Below the pieces are notes generated by a model that did no database searches, was not told the DNA's origin, and worked only from the letters and a program-made list of their open reading frames with translations. Both the position numbers and the translations under genes were made by a program. From CBDCXF01 sp965223755 (lineage in GTDB: Bacteria > Acidobacteriota > Thermoanaerobaculia > Multivoradales > JAHEKO01), in assembly GCA_965223755.1 (NCBI GenBank), contig CBDCXF010000002.1, forward strand, positions 1,116,001 to 1,180,000: DNA of 64,000 nt, read 5' to 3'. The number at the start of each line of letters is the position of its first letter. The first letter of the stretch is position 1. Of this stretch, positions 15,362 to 24,274 are shown piece after piece.

Positions 15362-17884
15362 ATGACCGCAGTGTCTAGTTCGTCACCAGGCCGGATCAAG
15401 CCTCGTTGGTTGGCAATCGCCGGCTGGCTGGGGCTGGCCTTAGTGCTGGCTTCGGTGGTCGACATCGTGCGGCCGCGGCCATTCGACGGCGTCGCTCTGG
15501 ACGAAGAACAAGCCGAAGAAATCATCGTGCGCGAGGTGCTGCCGGATTCCGGCGCGGCGAGCGCAGGAATCCGTGCTGGCGATCGCATCGTCGGCATCGA
15601 CCGCACCATCCTCAGATCTTCGACTCATGCAGGTTCCCTGCTCGGGGCTCGCTCGGTGGGGGATGAAGTTCCCTATCTCATCGAGAATGCCGCCGGACTG
15701 AATGAAGTAAAAGTTCAACTCGGCCCACGTCGACTGGTCACGGCGCCATACATTTACGCTTGCGTTCTGGGCTTCGCGTTCTTTTTCGTCGGCTGGTTTG
15801 TTTTTCGTCGCCAGCCGCGCCGGCGAGTTGCGCAGTTGTTCTTTCTGCTCTGCGTTCTGTTCATGTGGTTCTTGGCCTTTCGGCTGCGACCTCTGTCCTA
15901 CGGCCGCACCGACGCGTTGTTTTTGGAACTAGGGACGCTGGCTTTGGTGTGGCTACCGGCTTGTTTCTTTCATTTCTTTTTGATCTTTCCGCGACGGGCC
16001 CTGTCCGAAAGCCACCGTGGCCAGCGCAACCGGCGTCCGTGGATGACTCTGCTGACTACGGTGTACACGATTCCGGCGCTGACCTTGCTGGTAGCGATCT
16101 TGTGGCGAGAGTTACGGGGCAGTTCGCTCAACTTGGTCAGCGGAGCGCCGCTGGCCAACTGGGGTGTCTTGGCGGTGTACATCGTCGCGGGGCTCGGCGT
16201 TCTGCTCTGGAACGCGATTCGCCTCACCAATGTGCGCGAGAAGCGGGGCGCGTATCTGGTCCTTTTTGGATCCCTGTTCGGGTTGCTGCCATTCTTGACA
16301 ACCACAGTTGCGTTCCCCGCGATCTTGCGCACCGAACGATTTCTCTGGTTGGGCGTCGTTCCCTTGGCTTTGGTGCCCATTACCTTCGCCTACGCCATCG
16401 TCGTCTTTCGCATGCTCGATGTGCAGGTGATCTTGCGGCGCAGCGTTCTCTACACCGTGACCATGGCCTTGATCACCGGCGCCTACGCTCTAGGCCTGGT
16501 GGCGATCGGACTGTTGTCGCGCACACCGGCTCTGGTGAGTTCTCCATGGGTGCCGCCCCTGCTGGCGCTCGCCGTTGTCTTTCTTTTCGAGCCCTTGCGC
16601 CGACGTGTGCAGACGCTGGTGGAGCGGTTCTTCTACGCCGATCGCAGCCAACTGGAGAAGGCGATCGGCGAAATCGAACTCGCCTTTGAGGAGAAAGTCG
16701 ATTTGCAACCGGTCGTGCACGGTCTCGTGGACACGCTGCCGCAAAGACTGGAGCTCGAATTCTCAGGACTCTATCTGGAAGGAGAGGAGGACCTGGTCCG
16801 CACCGCGGGTCCGGTGCAACTGCCGGCAAAACTGCCGTCGATTCCGGGCTTGGAGAAGACGCTGGTCCGCCAGCGCGGCGTCGTTGCCCTGGATGAGTTG
16901 GGAGGACACAGCCACGAGCATCCAGAACTGATCGAGTGGATTGACGAGTTGAATGAGGTGGGGGTCAAAGTGGTCGCACTGCTGTCGACGCCCCGTCGTC
17001 GAGTCGGCCTGATGGTCCTCGGCGACAAGATTACCCAGTTGGTGTTCGAGGAGGCCGAGTTGGATCTGCTGCGACGCCTCACGGCACAGGCGGCGATCGC
17101 CCTCGAGACCAATATGTTGCTGGAGGAGCGTGCCAGTCAGGCGGAGATGGAGCGCGAACTGGCGATTGCCGCTGGGGTACAAGAGGATCTTCTGCCAACC
17201 TCAATCAGCTTTGGCGAGGAATGGATGGTGGCGGCGCACTGCAGTCCGGCCGCCAAAGTCGGAGGGGATTTTTTCACCGAGCTGCCGGGGCCGGCGGAAG
17301 GCGCAAGAGCACTGGTCTACGGTGATGTGGCTGGCAAATCGATCTCCGGCGCACTGATGATGATGGCGGCGCATGAGGCGCTGCACTCTTTGGCGTTGAC
17401 CGAGCGCTCCCCCGAGCGCCTGTTCGAGTTGGCCAACGAGCGTCTGTACACCCTGGGGAAAAGACGCAGTTTCGTCGCCTTGGCCTATCTGACTGCGAGC
17501 GGAGATCAACTGCGATACTTACTCGCCGGTCAGCCCGAACCTCTCCTTTTGCGCCAATCCGGCGATTTGGTGGAGCTGGACCCGCCCGAACATCGAATTC
17601 CGTTGGGCGGGCTTGTCAACGGCAGCGAATATCGCGCTCAAGAAGTGGCTGTCAACGAAGGCGACTTGGTCCTTTGTTACTCGGATGGTCTGGTTGAAGC
17701 AACCAATCCTCGCGGAGAGTTCTTCGGCCTTGCGCGCGTGCGCGAAATCATGCGACGCCAAAAAGGACATCCTGGTCAACTGGTGCAAGAACTTATTGAG
17801 GCCGTAGACGTATTTGTAGAGGGCGCGGAGCCGTACGATGACATCACGGTGATCGCGCTCAAGCGACGAGGAACGTCGTCATGA
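15362..17884 (+). CDS. Membrane PDZ-GAF-PP2C (SpoIIE-type) serine phosphatase
   Basis: 840 residues. In order: one N-terminal helix (about 16-36), a PDZ domain (about 45-120: VLPDSGAASAGIRAGDRIVGID), a multi-helix membrane region (about 125-400), a GAF-like region (about 430-580) and a C-terminal PP2C/SpoIIE phosphatase (about 600-838). The phosphatase metal-binding motifs are intact: KVGGDFF, GDVAGKSISGALMM, LCYSDGLVEA and YDDITVIAL. It probably dephosphorylates an anti-sigma-factor antagonist or similar protein in response to a periplasmic or membrane signal. The PDZ faces outward after the first helix. It overlaps the downstream TPR gene by 4 bases, implying joint action. Confidence 0.88.
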   Translation: MTAVSSSSPGRIKPRWLAIAGWLGLALVLASVVDIVRPRPFDGVALDEEQAEEIIVREVLPDSGAASAGIRAGDRIVGIDRTILRSSTHAGSLLGARSVGDEVPYLIENAAGLNEVKVQLGPRRLVTAPYIYACVLGFAFFFVGWFVFRRQPRRRVAQLFFLLCVLFMWFLAFRLRPLSYGRTDALFLELGTLALVWLPACFFHFFLIFPRRALSESHRGQRNRRPWMTLLTTVYTIPALTLLVAILWRELRGSSLNLVSGAPLANWGVLAVYIVAGLGVLLWNAIRLTNVREKRGAYLVLFGSLFGLLPFLTTTVAFPAILRTERFLWLGVVPLALVPITFAYAIVVFRMLDVQVILRRSVLYTVTMALITGAYALGLVAIGLLSRTPALVSSPWVPPLLALAVVFLFEPLRRRVQTLVERFFYADRSQLEKAIGEIELAFEEKVDLQPVVHGLVDTLPQRLELEFSGLYLEGEEDLVRTAGPVQLPAKLPSIPGLEKTLVRQRGVVALDELGGHSHEHPELIEWIDELNEVGVKVVALLSTPRRRVGLMVLGDKITQLVFEEAELDLLRRLTAQAAIALETNMLLEERASQAEMERELAIAAGVQEDLLPTSISFGEEWMVAAHCSPAAKVGGDFFTELPGPAEGARALVYGDVAGKSISGALMMMAAHEALHSLALTERSPERLFELANERLYTLGKRRSFVALAYLTASGDQLRYLLAGQPEPLLLRQSGDLVELDPPEHRIPLGGLVNGSEYRAQEVAVNEGDLVLCYSDGLVEATNPRGEFFGLARVREIMRRQKGHPGQLVQELIEAVDVFVEGAEPYDDITVIALKRRGTSS

Positions 17885-19224
17885 AGAAATCTGTCATTTT
17901 GGTACTGGTGTTGGTGGCCGTTGCTGCGGTGTTGTTTTCCGTTGTGCGCGGGGAGCGCGACGAGTGGTCCACCGCATCTTCAGAAGCGCTCGAGGAGTTC
18001 CTGCTCGGACGTGAAGCCTCGATGCGTCTCTACGGCGAAGAAGCCAAAAAACACTTCGCCAGGGCTGCAGAACTGGACGCTGACTTTGTCGCCGCCAAAG
18101 TCATGATGCTCCAATACACATCATACGAAGAGCACAAACCGCTGCTTGAGGAAATCAAGACGGCCGACTTAGGTCGACTCAAGGACCACGAGCGCTTCCT
18201 GGTTGAGTACAACGTTGCGCGGCTTGAAGGTAGGCAAGACGATGCCGGAGTAACGCTCAATCGCTTCCTCGCCGAACACCCCAAGAACGTCTGGGGACTG
18301 CAGACCAAAGCCGGATTGGCCTGGGGTCGTTTTGAACTCGACGAAGCTGAGAGTTATTACCTAAAACTCCTGGAAGCCGACCCCAATTGGGTGACGGCGC
18401 AAAACAATCTTGGCTACATTGCCATGGGCAAGGGTGACTTCGCCGCTGCCGAAGACCACTTCATGACCTACCAATTCATCGCCCCCGACCAGGCGAATCC
18501 CCATGACTCCCGTGGCGAACTGCTAACTCTTATCGGCCGTTACGATGAGGCGTGGGAGGAATTCGAAGCAGCGCTTGAGATTCATCCGGGCTTCTGCGCC
18601 TCCTATAACCATCAACTGACCCTGGCGGCCGTCGCCGGATTTGAGGGTCGGTTTGAGGGGATTCTCGAGGGCGCCGCACAGCATTGCGACGAGAACCACA
18701 ATTTGAATTTGAACTGTGGAGTCAAGCTGTGGAGCGACTTCCAGAAGGGCAACTACGAAGACTGGAGCGTCGAGCGAGAAGACGGTTGTCGGAAGACGAT
18801 CGAGGTCGACCCGATGCTGCATCGAATGCACGCCTTTGCCGGAAACACCGATCTCGCAAGCGAGATGGAATCAAAGCTCGTGGCCGAACTGGCGGAGTTC
18901 GAGGAGCTGGGCTTCGTCAGCGACAAGCATCCGGTGCACGGAATCATGGCGCATATGGAAGGTGTGCGTTTGCTGGCCGACGATCAAACAGAGGCGGCGA
19001 TCGAGAAGTTCAAGGCCGCGGACGAGTATCTGTTTTTTACCGGCCACGACCCTGGGCTGTTGAAGCTGTGGAACTACCTCAACCTGTCGGTTGCGCTGGA
19101 CGTAGATGGCGACCATGAAGCGGCCGAAAAAGCCCGTCAGAAAGCTTTTTCCGTCAACAGTCAACTTGACGGCATGTACCAACACATCCGTCGAGATCTA
19201 GCTGATCGCTTGCCGGCGAGCTAG
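17881..19224 (+). CDS. Membrane-anchored TPR-repeat protein
   Basis: 447 residues starting at the ATG overlapping the phosphatase stop (ATGA). An N-terminal membrane helix (SVILVLVLVAVAAVLFSVV) serves as anchor or uncleaved signal. The rest is tetratricopeptide-like helical pairs, clearest at about residues 125-260 (GLAWGRFELDEAESYYLKLL; NNLGYIAMGKGDFAAAEDHF; RYDEAWEEFEAALEIHPGF). It is likely a periplasmic scaffold that works with the phosphatase. There are several cysteines in the middle (CASY, HCDENH, LNCGV), possibly disulfides. Confidence 0.75.
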   Translation: MKKSVILVLVLVAVAAVLFSVVRGERDEWSTASSEALEEFLLGREASMRLYGEEAKKHFARAAELDADFVAAKVMMLQYTSYEEHKPLLEEIKTADLGRLKDHERFLVEYNVARLEGRQDDAGVTLNRFLAEHPKNVWGLQTKAGLAWGRFELDEAESYYLKLLEADPNWVTAQNNLGYIAMGKGDFAAAEDHFMTYQFIAPDQANPHDSRGELLTLIGRYDEAWEEFEAALEIHPGFCASYNHQLTLAAVAGFEGRFEGILEGAAQHCDENHNLNLNCGVKLWSDFQKGNYEDWSVEREDGCRKTIEVDPMLHRMHAFAGNTDLASEMESKLVAELAEFEELGFVSDKHPVHGIMAHMEGVRLLADDQTEAAIEKFKAADEYLFFTGHDPGLLKLWNYLNLSVALDVDGDHEAAEKARQKAFSVNSQLDGMYQHIRRDLADRLPAS

Positions 19225-19261
19225 TTGCCGGTTCGCTTTTCCTGAATTAGTGAATTTCCCG

Positions 19262-19286
19262 GCCTGCTGGCTTTTTCCCAGCAGGC
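19262..19286. terminator. Hairpin after the TPR gene
   Basis: GCCTGCTGG at 19262-19270 pairs perfectly with CCAGCAGGC at 19278-19286 around CTTTTTC. There is no T-tract, so termination is uncertain. It lies 22 bp before the odhA-type gene and could also affect its translation. Confidence 0.4.
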
Positions 19287-19307
19287 TTCCGCCATAAGCT
19301 CACGCCG

Positions 19308-21746
19308 GTGAGTAAGTCCCAACCCGTTCACGATGCCTTTCGCCGATGGGGCTATCTGCAAGCCGACCTGGATTGGCTCGGACGGCTCAAGCAAGCTGAG
19401 CATCCTGAACTGGCCGTTAGTGGGGCCGAAGAGATTCGCCGCTACTACTGCGGCACGCTGGCGGTGGAGTTCATGCACATTGCCGATCCGCGTCGCCGTA
19501 CGTGGATTCAGGAACGGATGGAGAGCGAGCCGACGGCGATCGACCAGCGCCGGATTGTGGATCAGCTCATTCGCGCCGCCACTTTCGAGCAGCTACTACA
19601 GACGCGATACCTGGGCAACAAACGGTTCTCGATTGAAGGGCTGGAGAGCTTGATTCCTCTGCTGAAGGAGTCGCTGACGGCGGCGTCCGCGGGAGGCGCG
19701 ACGACCGCAATCCTAGCCATGAGCCACCGCGGTCGCCTCAACGTCATGGCGCACATCGTCGGCAAGCCCTATTCACAACTTATGGCCGGGTTCGAAGACG
19801 TCGATCCGCGCAGCATCATGGGCGCCGGAGACGTCAAGTATCACCTTGGAGCCACCGGCGAGTTCAGGACCGATTCAGGGGATCGCATCGCCACTCATTT
19901 GGTCTCCAATCCCAGCCATCTGGAGGCGGTCAATCCGGTGATGATGGGCCGAGCGCGCGCCAAGCAAGATCGCCTCGGTGGTGGTGAGTCGGCTCGCCGC
20001 AGTGTGTTCCCACTGTTGATCCATGGCGATGCCGCTTTTGCAGGCCAAGGAATCACTGCCGAGACCCTCAATCTGGCGGAAATCGACGGTTACGGAGTTG
20101 GCGGAACGGTGCATGTCATCGCCAACAATCTGATCGGGTTCACGGCCGAGCCGCCCGCGCTCCATTCGTCGCGCTTCGCTTCGGATGTAGCCAAGCGGCT
20201 ACCCATTCCCATCTTTCACGTCAACGCCGAAGATCCGGACGCGGTAGTGCGAGCGGCGCGCATAGCCACCGACTACCGCTACGAATTCGCCAGCGACGTG
20301 GTCGTCGACCTCATCGGCTACCGGCGTCACGGCCACAGCGAGATCGACGACCCAACCATGACTCAGCCGCAGCTCTACGCGACGATCCAGAAACGGCGGC
20401 CCCTGTGGCAGGACTACGCGGAACGAGCCGAGCTCCCCGCAGAAGAACTGGACGCCGTGGCAAAGGAGATCTGGGATGAGATCAGCGCCGCCAAGGACGA
20501 AGCTGCGACGCTCGAAACGGCCCCGCTTTTGCGCAATCTGCCTGATTACTGGAGCGGCTTTAGTGGCGGTGCGCATGACAGTTCTCTAGATGACGTCACC
20601 ACTGCCATCAACAACGCCACTGCCGTTGAGTTGGCAGAGGCTCTGACTGGTCCTGAGGAGGGCTTCTCCGTCCACCCCAAAGTCGATCGCCTCTTGGCCC
20701 AGCGCAGGGAAATGGCCCTCGGTGAGCGCCCGGTGGACTTTGGTATGGCTGAATTTTTCGCCTATGGCTCGCTGTTACGACAGGGAATCCCGGTGCGCAT
20801 CTCCGGTCAAGACAGCCGCCGCGGCACCTTCAGCCATCGCCACTTTGTGCTGCGCGACACCGAGACGGGGGCGGAGTACGGCTTGCTCCACAGTCAGAAA
20901 GTCGACGAAGCCTCCTTTCAGATTTTCGATTCGCCCCTTTCGGAAGCGGCGGTTTTGGGCTTTGAATATGGCTACAGTCGTGACTATCCGGAGGCGCTGG
21001 TCGCCTGGGAGGCGCAGTTTGGCGATTTCGCCAACGGCGCGCAGGTGATTATCGATCAGTTTCTCGCCGCCGGAGAGGACAAGTGGGGCCTGCTGTCGGG
21101 CTTGGTGGTGCTGCTTCCCCACGGATTCGAAGGCCAGGGGCCGGAGCACTCCAGCGCTCGCCTCGAGCGCTATCTGCAACTCGCGGCCGAGGACGCCATT
21201 CAGGTGGCGCAGCCGTCGACTGCGGCGCAACACTTTCACCTGCTGCGCAGGCAGGCGTTGCGGTCGTGGCGAAAACCGCTGATCGTTATGACGCCGAAAA
21301 GCATGTTGCGGGCGGCTCCAGCGACATCCAAGCTCAGCGAATTCACTTCAGGGCGCTTCCAGGGTGTTCTCGCCGATCTCCATGTCACAGAGGCCGACCG
21401 TGTGCTCCTCTGCAGCGGCAAGTTGGCCCACGAGCTGCGCCACGCCCGTGCCCAGAGAGGTGCCGATCGAGTCGCCATCGTCACCCTCGAGCAGTTTTAT
21501 CCTTTTCCCGAACAGGGGTTGCGCGCCGAACTGGATCGCCTGGGCGAAGCGAGAGACGTGGTTTGGGTGCAAGAGGAGCCGGCGAATCACGGCGCCCTGT
21601 TTTTTGTCGTGCCGCGCATTGAGCGACTGACCCGCGGCCGTGCCGTGCGCACCATCAAACGCTCCGCTTCAGCCAGTCCCGCGACCGGCTCACTCAAAGC
21701 ACACCAACTGGAACAAAAGGCACTGATCGAACTGGCGTTTAGCTAG
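19308..21746 (+). CDS. sucA: 2-oxoglutarate dehydrogenase E1 component (short form)
   Basis: Thiamine-diphosphate-dependent decarboxylase of the TCA-cycle 2-oxoglutarate dehydrogenase complex. 812 residues against about 930 in proteobacteria: it starts near the E. coli residue-100 region and lacks the N-terminal E2-binding segment. Landmarks: SHRGRLNVMAHIVGKP, GDVKYHLGATGEF, SNPSHLEAVNPV, LLIHGDAAFAGQG, the ThDP/Mg site YRRHGHSEIDDP and C-terminal GQDSRRGTFSHRH. The start is a GTG at 19308 with a weak ribosome site; no better upstream start before a stop. No E2 or E3 gene is adjacent, which is unusual. A bidirectional hairpin ends the gene. Confidence 0.93.
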   Translation: MSKSQPVHDAFRRWGYLQADLDWLGRLKQAEHPELAVSGAEEIRRYYCGTLAVEFMHIADPRRRTWIQERMESEPTAIDQRRIVDQLIRAATFEQLLQTRYLGNKRFSIEGLESLIPLLKESLTAASAGGATTAILAMSHRGRLNVMAHIVGKPYSQLMAGFEDVDPRSIMGAGDVKYHLGATGEFRTDSGDRIATHLVSNPSHLEAVNPVMMGRARAKQDRLGGGESARRSVFPLLIHGDAAFAGQGITAETLNLAEIDGYGVGGTVHVIANNLIGFTAEPPALHSSRFASDVAKRLPIPIFHVNAEDPDAVVRAARIATDYRYEFASDVVVDLIGYRRHGHSEIDDPTMTQPQLYATIQKRRPLWQDYAERAELPAEELDAVAKEIWDEISAAKDEAATLETAPLLRNLPDYWSGFSGGAHDSSLDDVTTAINNATAVELAEALTGPEEGFSVHPKVDRLLAQRREMALGERPVDFGMAEFFAYGSLLRQGIPVRISGQDSRRGTFSHRHFVLRDTETGAEYGLLHSQKVDEASFQIFDSPLSEAAVLGFEYGYSRDYPEALVAWEAQFGDFANGAQVIIDQFLAAGEDKWGLLSGLVVLLPHGFEGQGPEHSSARLERYLQLAAEDAIQVAQPSTAAQHFHLLRRQALRSWRKPLIVMTPKSMLRAAPATSKLSEFTSGRFQGVLADLHVTEADRVLLCSGKLAHELRHARAQRGADRVAIVTLEQFYPFPEQGLRAELDRLGEARDVVWVQEEPANHGALFFVVPRIERLTRGRAVRTIKRSASASPATGSLKAHQLEQKALIELAFS

Positions 21747-21776
21747 ACCCTAGAAGTTGGGGTCTCAGGCGCTAAA
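21738..21776. terminator. Bidirectional hairpin between convergent genes
   Basis: Inner stem AGACCC (21745-21750) with GGGTCT (21760-21765), outer stem TTTAGC (21738-21743) with GCTAAA (21771-21776). It separates the E1 gene from the convergent SRAP gene and overlaps both stop regions. Confidence 0.55.
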
Positions 21777-22419
21777 TCAAGGGTAACTGCTCGGCGGCCG
21801 GCTGCCAGCATTCTGGTCCTTCATGGACGGCCTTGTTCACGTACGGAGAAACGGCGGTTGCGGTCAGCTGTTGCGTCGGCAGCGAGGAGAGCAAATCATC
21901 AACCGCGTCGGCGTCAGTGAGCGACGCATCCAGCCAAGCCGGTCGAGCTTCGACGGGGAGGATGATCGGCATACGATGGTGAATGTCAACGACGGGGTCT
22001 TGAGCCGGACCGGTCAACAGTGTGAATTTCAGGTCATCGCGCTCCGATGTCCAAAGCCCGGCCAGTGCAAACACGTCACCCGTTCTCCGCCGAAACAAGA
22101 TGGGTTCGCCGCGGGACTTCCATTCGTAGAAGCCGGTGGCGGGAACCAAGCAGCGGCGGTGTCGAAAGCTCTCGCGGAAGGAATTGCGGTGCGCCGCGGT
22201 TTCGACCCGCGCGTTGATCAGTGGGGCTACGGGCGACTGGCGCGGAGTGAAACCCCACTTGATGCTCAGCGATTCGTGTTCGCCGTCGCTGCCCAATCGG
22301 ACGACGGGAGCGGCCTGTGTCGGGGCGACGTTGAAACGGGGCTCGTGATCGGCGAAGGCAACGCCGAACTCTGATTCCAGTTCATCATCAGTGGCCGTGA
22401 TGGAGTAGCGCCCACACAT
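21772..22419 (-). CDS. SRAP domain protein (YedK/HMCES family) abasic-site shield
   Basis: 215 residues. It begins MCGRYS, placing the catalytic Cys at position 2 after Met removal; this Cys forms a thiazolidine crosslink with abasic sites in single-stranded DNA. Other family residues are present: FNVAPTQ, the Asn/Glu of NARVETA, GFYEWK and the active-site His in IHHRMPIIL. It is a cytoplasmic DNA-protection enzyme, usually SOS-associated. Downstream of it, in the same direction, is the sulfur transporter pair, but the 13-bp gap runs from those genes' stop to this gene's start, so co-transcription from the pair into this gene is possible. Confidence 0.93.
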   Translation of the reverse strand: MCGRYSITATDDELESEFGVAFADHEPRFNVAPTQAAPVVRLGSDGEHESLSIKWGFTPRQSPVAPLINARVETAAHRNSFRESFRHRRCLVPATGFYEWKSRGEPILFRRRTGDVFALAGLWTSERDDLKFTLLTGPAQDPVVDIHHRMPIILPVEARPAWLDASLTDADAVDDLLSSLPTQQLTATAVSPYVNKAVHEGPECWQPAAEQLPLI

Positions 22420-22432
22420 GTGCGGCCTCGAC

Positions 22433-22876
22433 TTACCGGGGCAATCGGTGGGCGATACGGTAGTAGCAAGCGGCGCCGAGGAGAGCCGACGCGAGTAGCA
22501 CGAAGACGGTGGTCTCTCCGGCCCCGATCAAGCTGTAGATCGGACCGGGACAGGCTCCGGTGATTCCCCAGCCCAGTCCGAAAACCAGGCCGCCCATCCA
22601 GTACCGACGTCCGCCGTTGGAGAAAGCTTTGTCTTCAAGGTCCGGAACATTGCCATCGAGGTCGCGCACGCCAGCGCGACGCATCAACCGCACCGAAACC
22701 ATGGCCACGACAATGGCGCTGATCAAGACGCCGTACATGTGGAAACTCGAGAAGTGGAACATTTCCTGGATGCGGAACCAGGAATTGATCTCGGCCACGG
22801 TCAGGACGATGCCGAAATAGATCCCCGCTACGATGTAGAGCAGAAAAGCGCGGATAGGGTTGCTGGAAGCCATCAT
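22433..22876 (-). CDS. YeeE/YedE-type sulfur transport protein, second half
   Basis: 147 residues from the ATG at 22874-22876, which overlaps the upstream partner's stop codon (ATGA). A longer frame to 23089 exists but is a shadow of the partner. Four membrane helices, with the family motif GLGWGITGACPGP containing the conserved Cys. YeeE/YedE proteins (TsuA type) import thiosulfate or similar sulfur compounds. Here the usual single protein is encoded as two half-size genes, as in several sulfur-oxidising bacteria. Confidence 0.82.
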   Translation of the reverse strand: MMASSNPIRAFLLYIVAGIYFGIVLTVAEINSWFRIQEMFHFSSFHMYGVLISAIVVAMVSVRLMRRAGVRDLDGNVPDLEDKAFSNGGRRYWMGGLVFGLGWGITGACPGPIYSLIGAGETTVFVLLASALLGAACYYRIAHRLPR

Positions 22877-23433
22877 AGGGCCAAGATCCTCGGCAACAGC
22901 ACCCAGTGCGCGAACAGGCCACCGACGAAGAACCCGATGACGGCAAGGAAAGAGGCTTTGTCGAAATTGGAGGTGCCGGTGATTGCGTGGCCGGAAGTAC
23001 AACCGCCTGCCCATCGCGCTCCGAACCCGACGAAAAAACCACCGGCGACAATCGACAGCAACGCCGGCAGGCTGGTCAGTCGGCTCCAAGAAAAGATCTC
23101 GCGCGGCAGCAAGCCGTCAGATGGGGCGATTCCCCATTTTGCAAAGGCGGCTTCGGCTGCCGGCGCGACGTCCACGGGTCCGCCGGCGTTGAAAAACTTC
23201 ACCGCCGCCCATCCGCCGATGAACAGCCCGGCGACGAACACCAGATTCCATAGGCCTTCGCCTTTCCAGTCGTAGTTGAAATAGGGGTTCTTGCCACCCG
23301 TCACCGCCGCGCAGGTGTGTCTAAGGCTGGAAGAGATGCCAAAAGACTTGTTGCCAATCCACAACAACAGCGGCACCGTCAGCCCAATAAGCGGTCCAGC
23401 GATGTACCAGGGGAGAACGGCGTGGACTTCCAT
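22873..23433 (-). CDS. YeeE/YedE-type sulfur transport protein, first half
   Basis: 186 residues, ATG at 23431-23433 with AAGGT upstream. About four membrane helices. The signature GGFFVGFGARWAGGCTSGHA with its conserved Cys is near residue 145, the site proposed to pass thiosulfate by hydrogen bonding. It forms an operon with the second half (4-bp overlap). Loose neighbourhood with the sqr module 4.5 kb downstream suggests a shared sulfur theme, but the two are not one operon. Confidence 0.85.
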   Translation of the reverse strand: MEVHAVLPWYIAGPLIGLTVPLLLWIGNKSFGISSSLRHTCAAVTGGKNPYFNYDWKGEGLWNLVFVAGLFIGGWAAVKFFNAGGPVDVAPAAEAAFAKWGIAPSDGLLPREIFSWSRLTSLPALLSIVAGGFFVGFGARWAGGCTSGHAITGTSNFDKASFLAVIGFFVGGLFAHWVLLPRILAL

Positions 23434-23520
23434 AACGGAAGTACCTTACTTGTTACCTACCCCCAGAACCAGGCCCGCAGAACCAGCAGGCGCGAAAAGC
23501 TCAATGAAGTGAACGTTGCC

Positions 23521-24081
23521 CTATTGGACGTCGTCGGGCTCGACTGCCTCGACGCCGCTGCCACCAACGCCAAAGCTCGTTGTACCGCTGCCGACAGCCT
23601 GTCCAGGTGGTGGACCCAGCCCAGTAACCGGCAGTCCTCCACGTCCGGCCTCGCTCGGCTCGGCAAACTGATCGACTGAATAGTCACGCTGGTTTGCGTC
23701 GCGTTCGATCATGTACTCAAGAAGTCTTGTGGCAGGGTCCGAAGAAATTTCGGCTTCTTCGACTGTGTCGTTGGCTGCGGCGCCGAGGATGATCGCACCG
23801 TCCGGTCGCAGGGTGCCGACGCGACCACCCGGGATCTTGATGTCCAAGTCTGCGATGTTGTCTTTGTTGAGCAGGATCCAACTGCCCGATGTGGTCAACA
23901 GACGGACCTGGGATTCATCTTTTGCGGTAACCACAGGTCGGTAGTTGGAAACCCACTGATTGCCATTGTTGAGAGTGACGGTGTAGGTCTGACCCGCCAG
24001 GGGGACAGCGGCCACTGCCAATACTGCGACAAGGGCGAATAGAGCTCGAAAGAATAGGGCTCGAAAAGTGGTTCGACGCAT
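23521..24081 (-). CDS. Exported protein of unknown function
   Basis: 186 residues from the ATG at 24079-24081, chosen because GGAG lies 6 nt upstream; another ATG four codons earlier lacks spacing. Signal peptide (hydrophobic ALFALVAVLAVAAVPLAGQ, cleavage near AGQ-T). The N-terminal half is beta-rich (YTVTLNNGNQWVSNYRP; SWILLNKDNIADLDI). The tail is Gly/Pro/Val-rich and probably disordered. No family recognised; the first part looks like a small SH3- or LSm-like barrel handling a ligand, which is inference. Confidence 0.6.
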   Translation of the reverse strand: MRRTTFRALFFRALFALVAVLAVAAVPLAGQTYTVTLNNGNQWVSNYRPVVTAKDESQVRLLTTSGSWILLNKDNIADLDIKIPGGRVGTLRPDGAIILGAAANDTVEEAEISSDPATRLLEYMIERDANQRDYSVDQFAEPSEAGRGGLPVTGLGPPPGQAVGSGTTSFGVGGSGVEAVEPDDVQ

Positions 24082-24274
24082 TGCGTTCTCCAAAAAGCTA
24101 GTTGCTTTGTACCGTGGTCATCCTCAAGCTGTCAACAGTGTCAGGCACAGAATCTCGCCGTCTTTGGCGTAGAATCCTAGGCCGCTGGCCGGCGTCGGGG
24201 CCGGGTCAGCTTTTCTCCTATTCTTTTTTTACTTGCCCGGCTCGCCATTCGGGCAATCTGTTGTTGGGGCGCAC

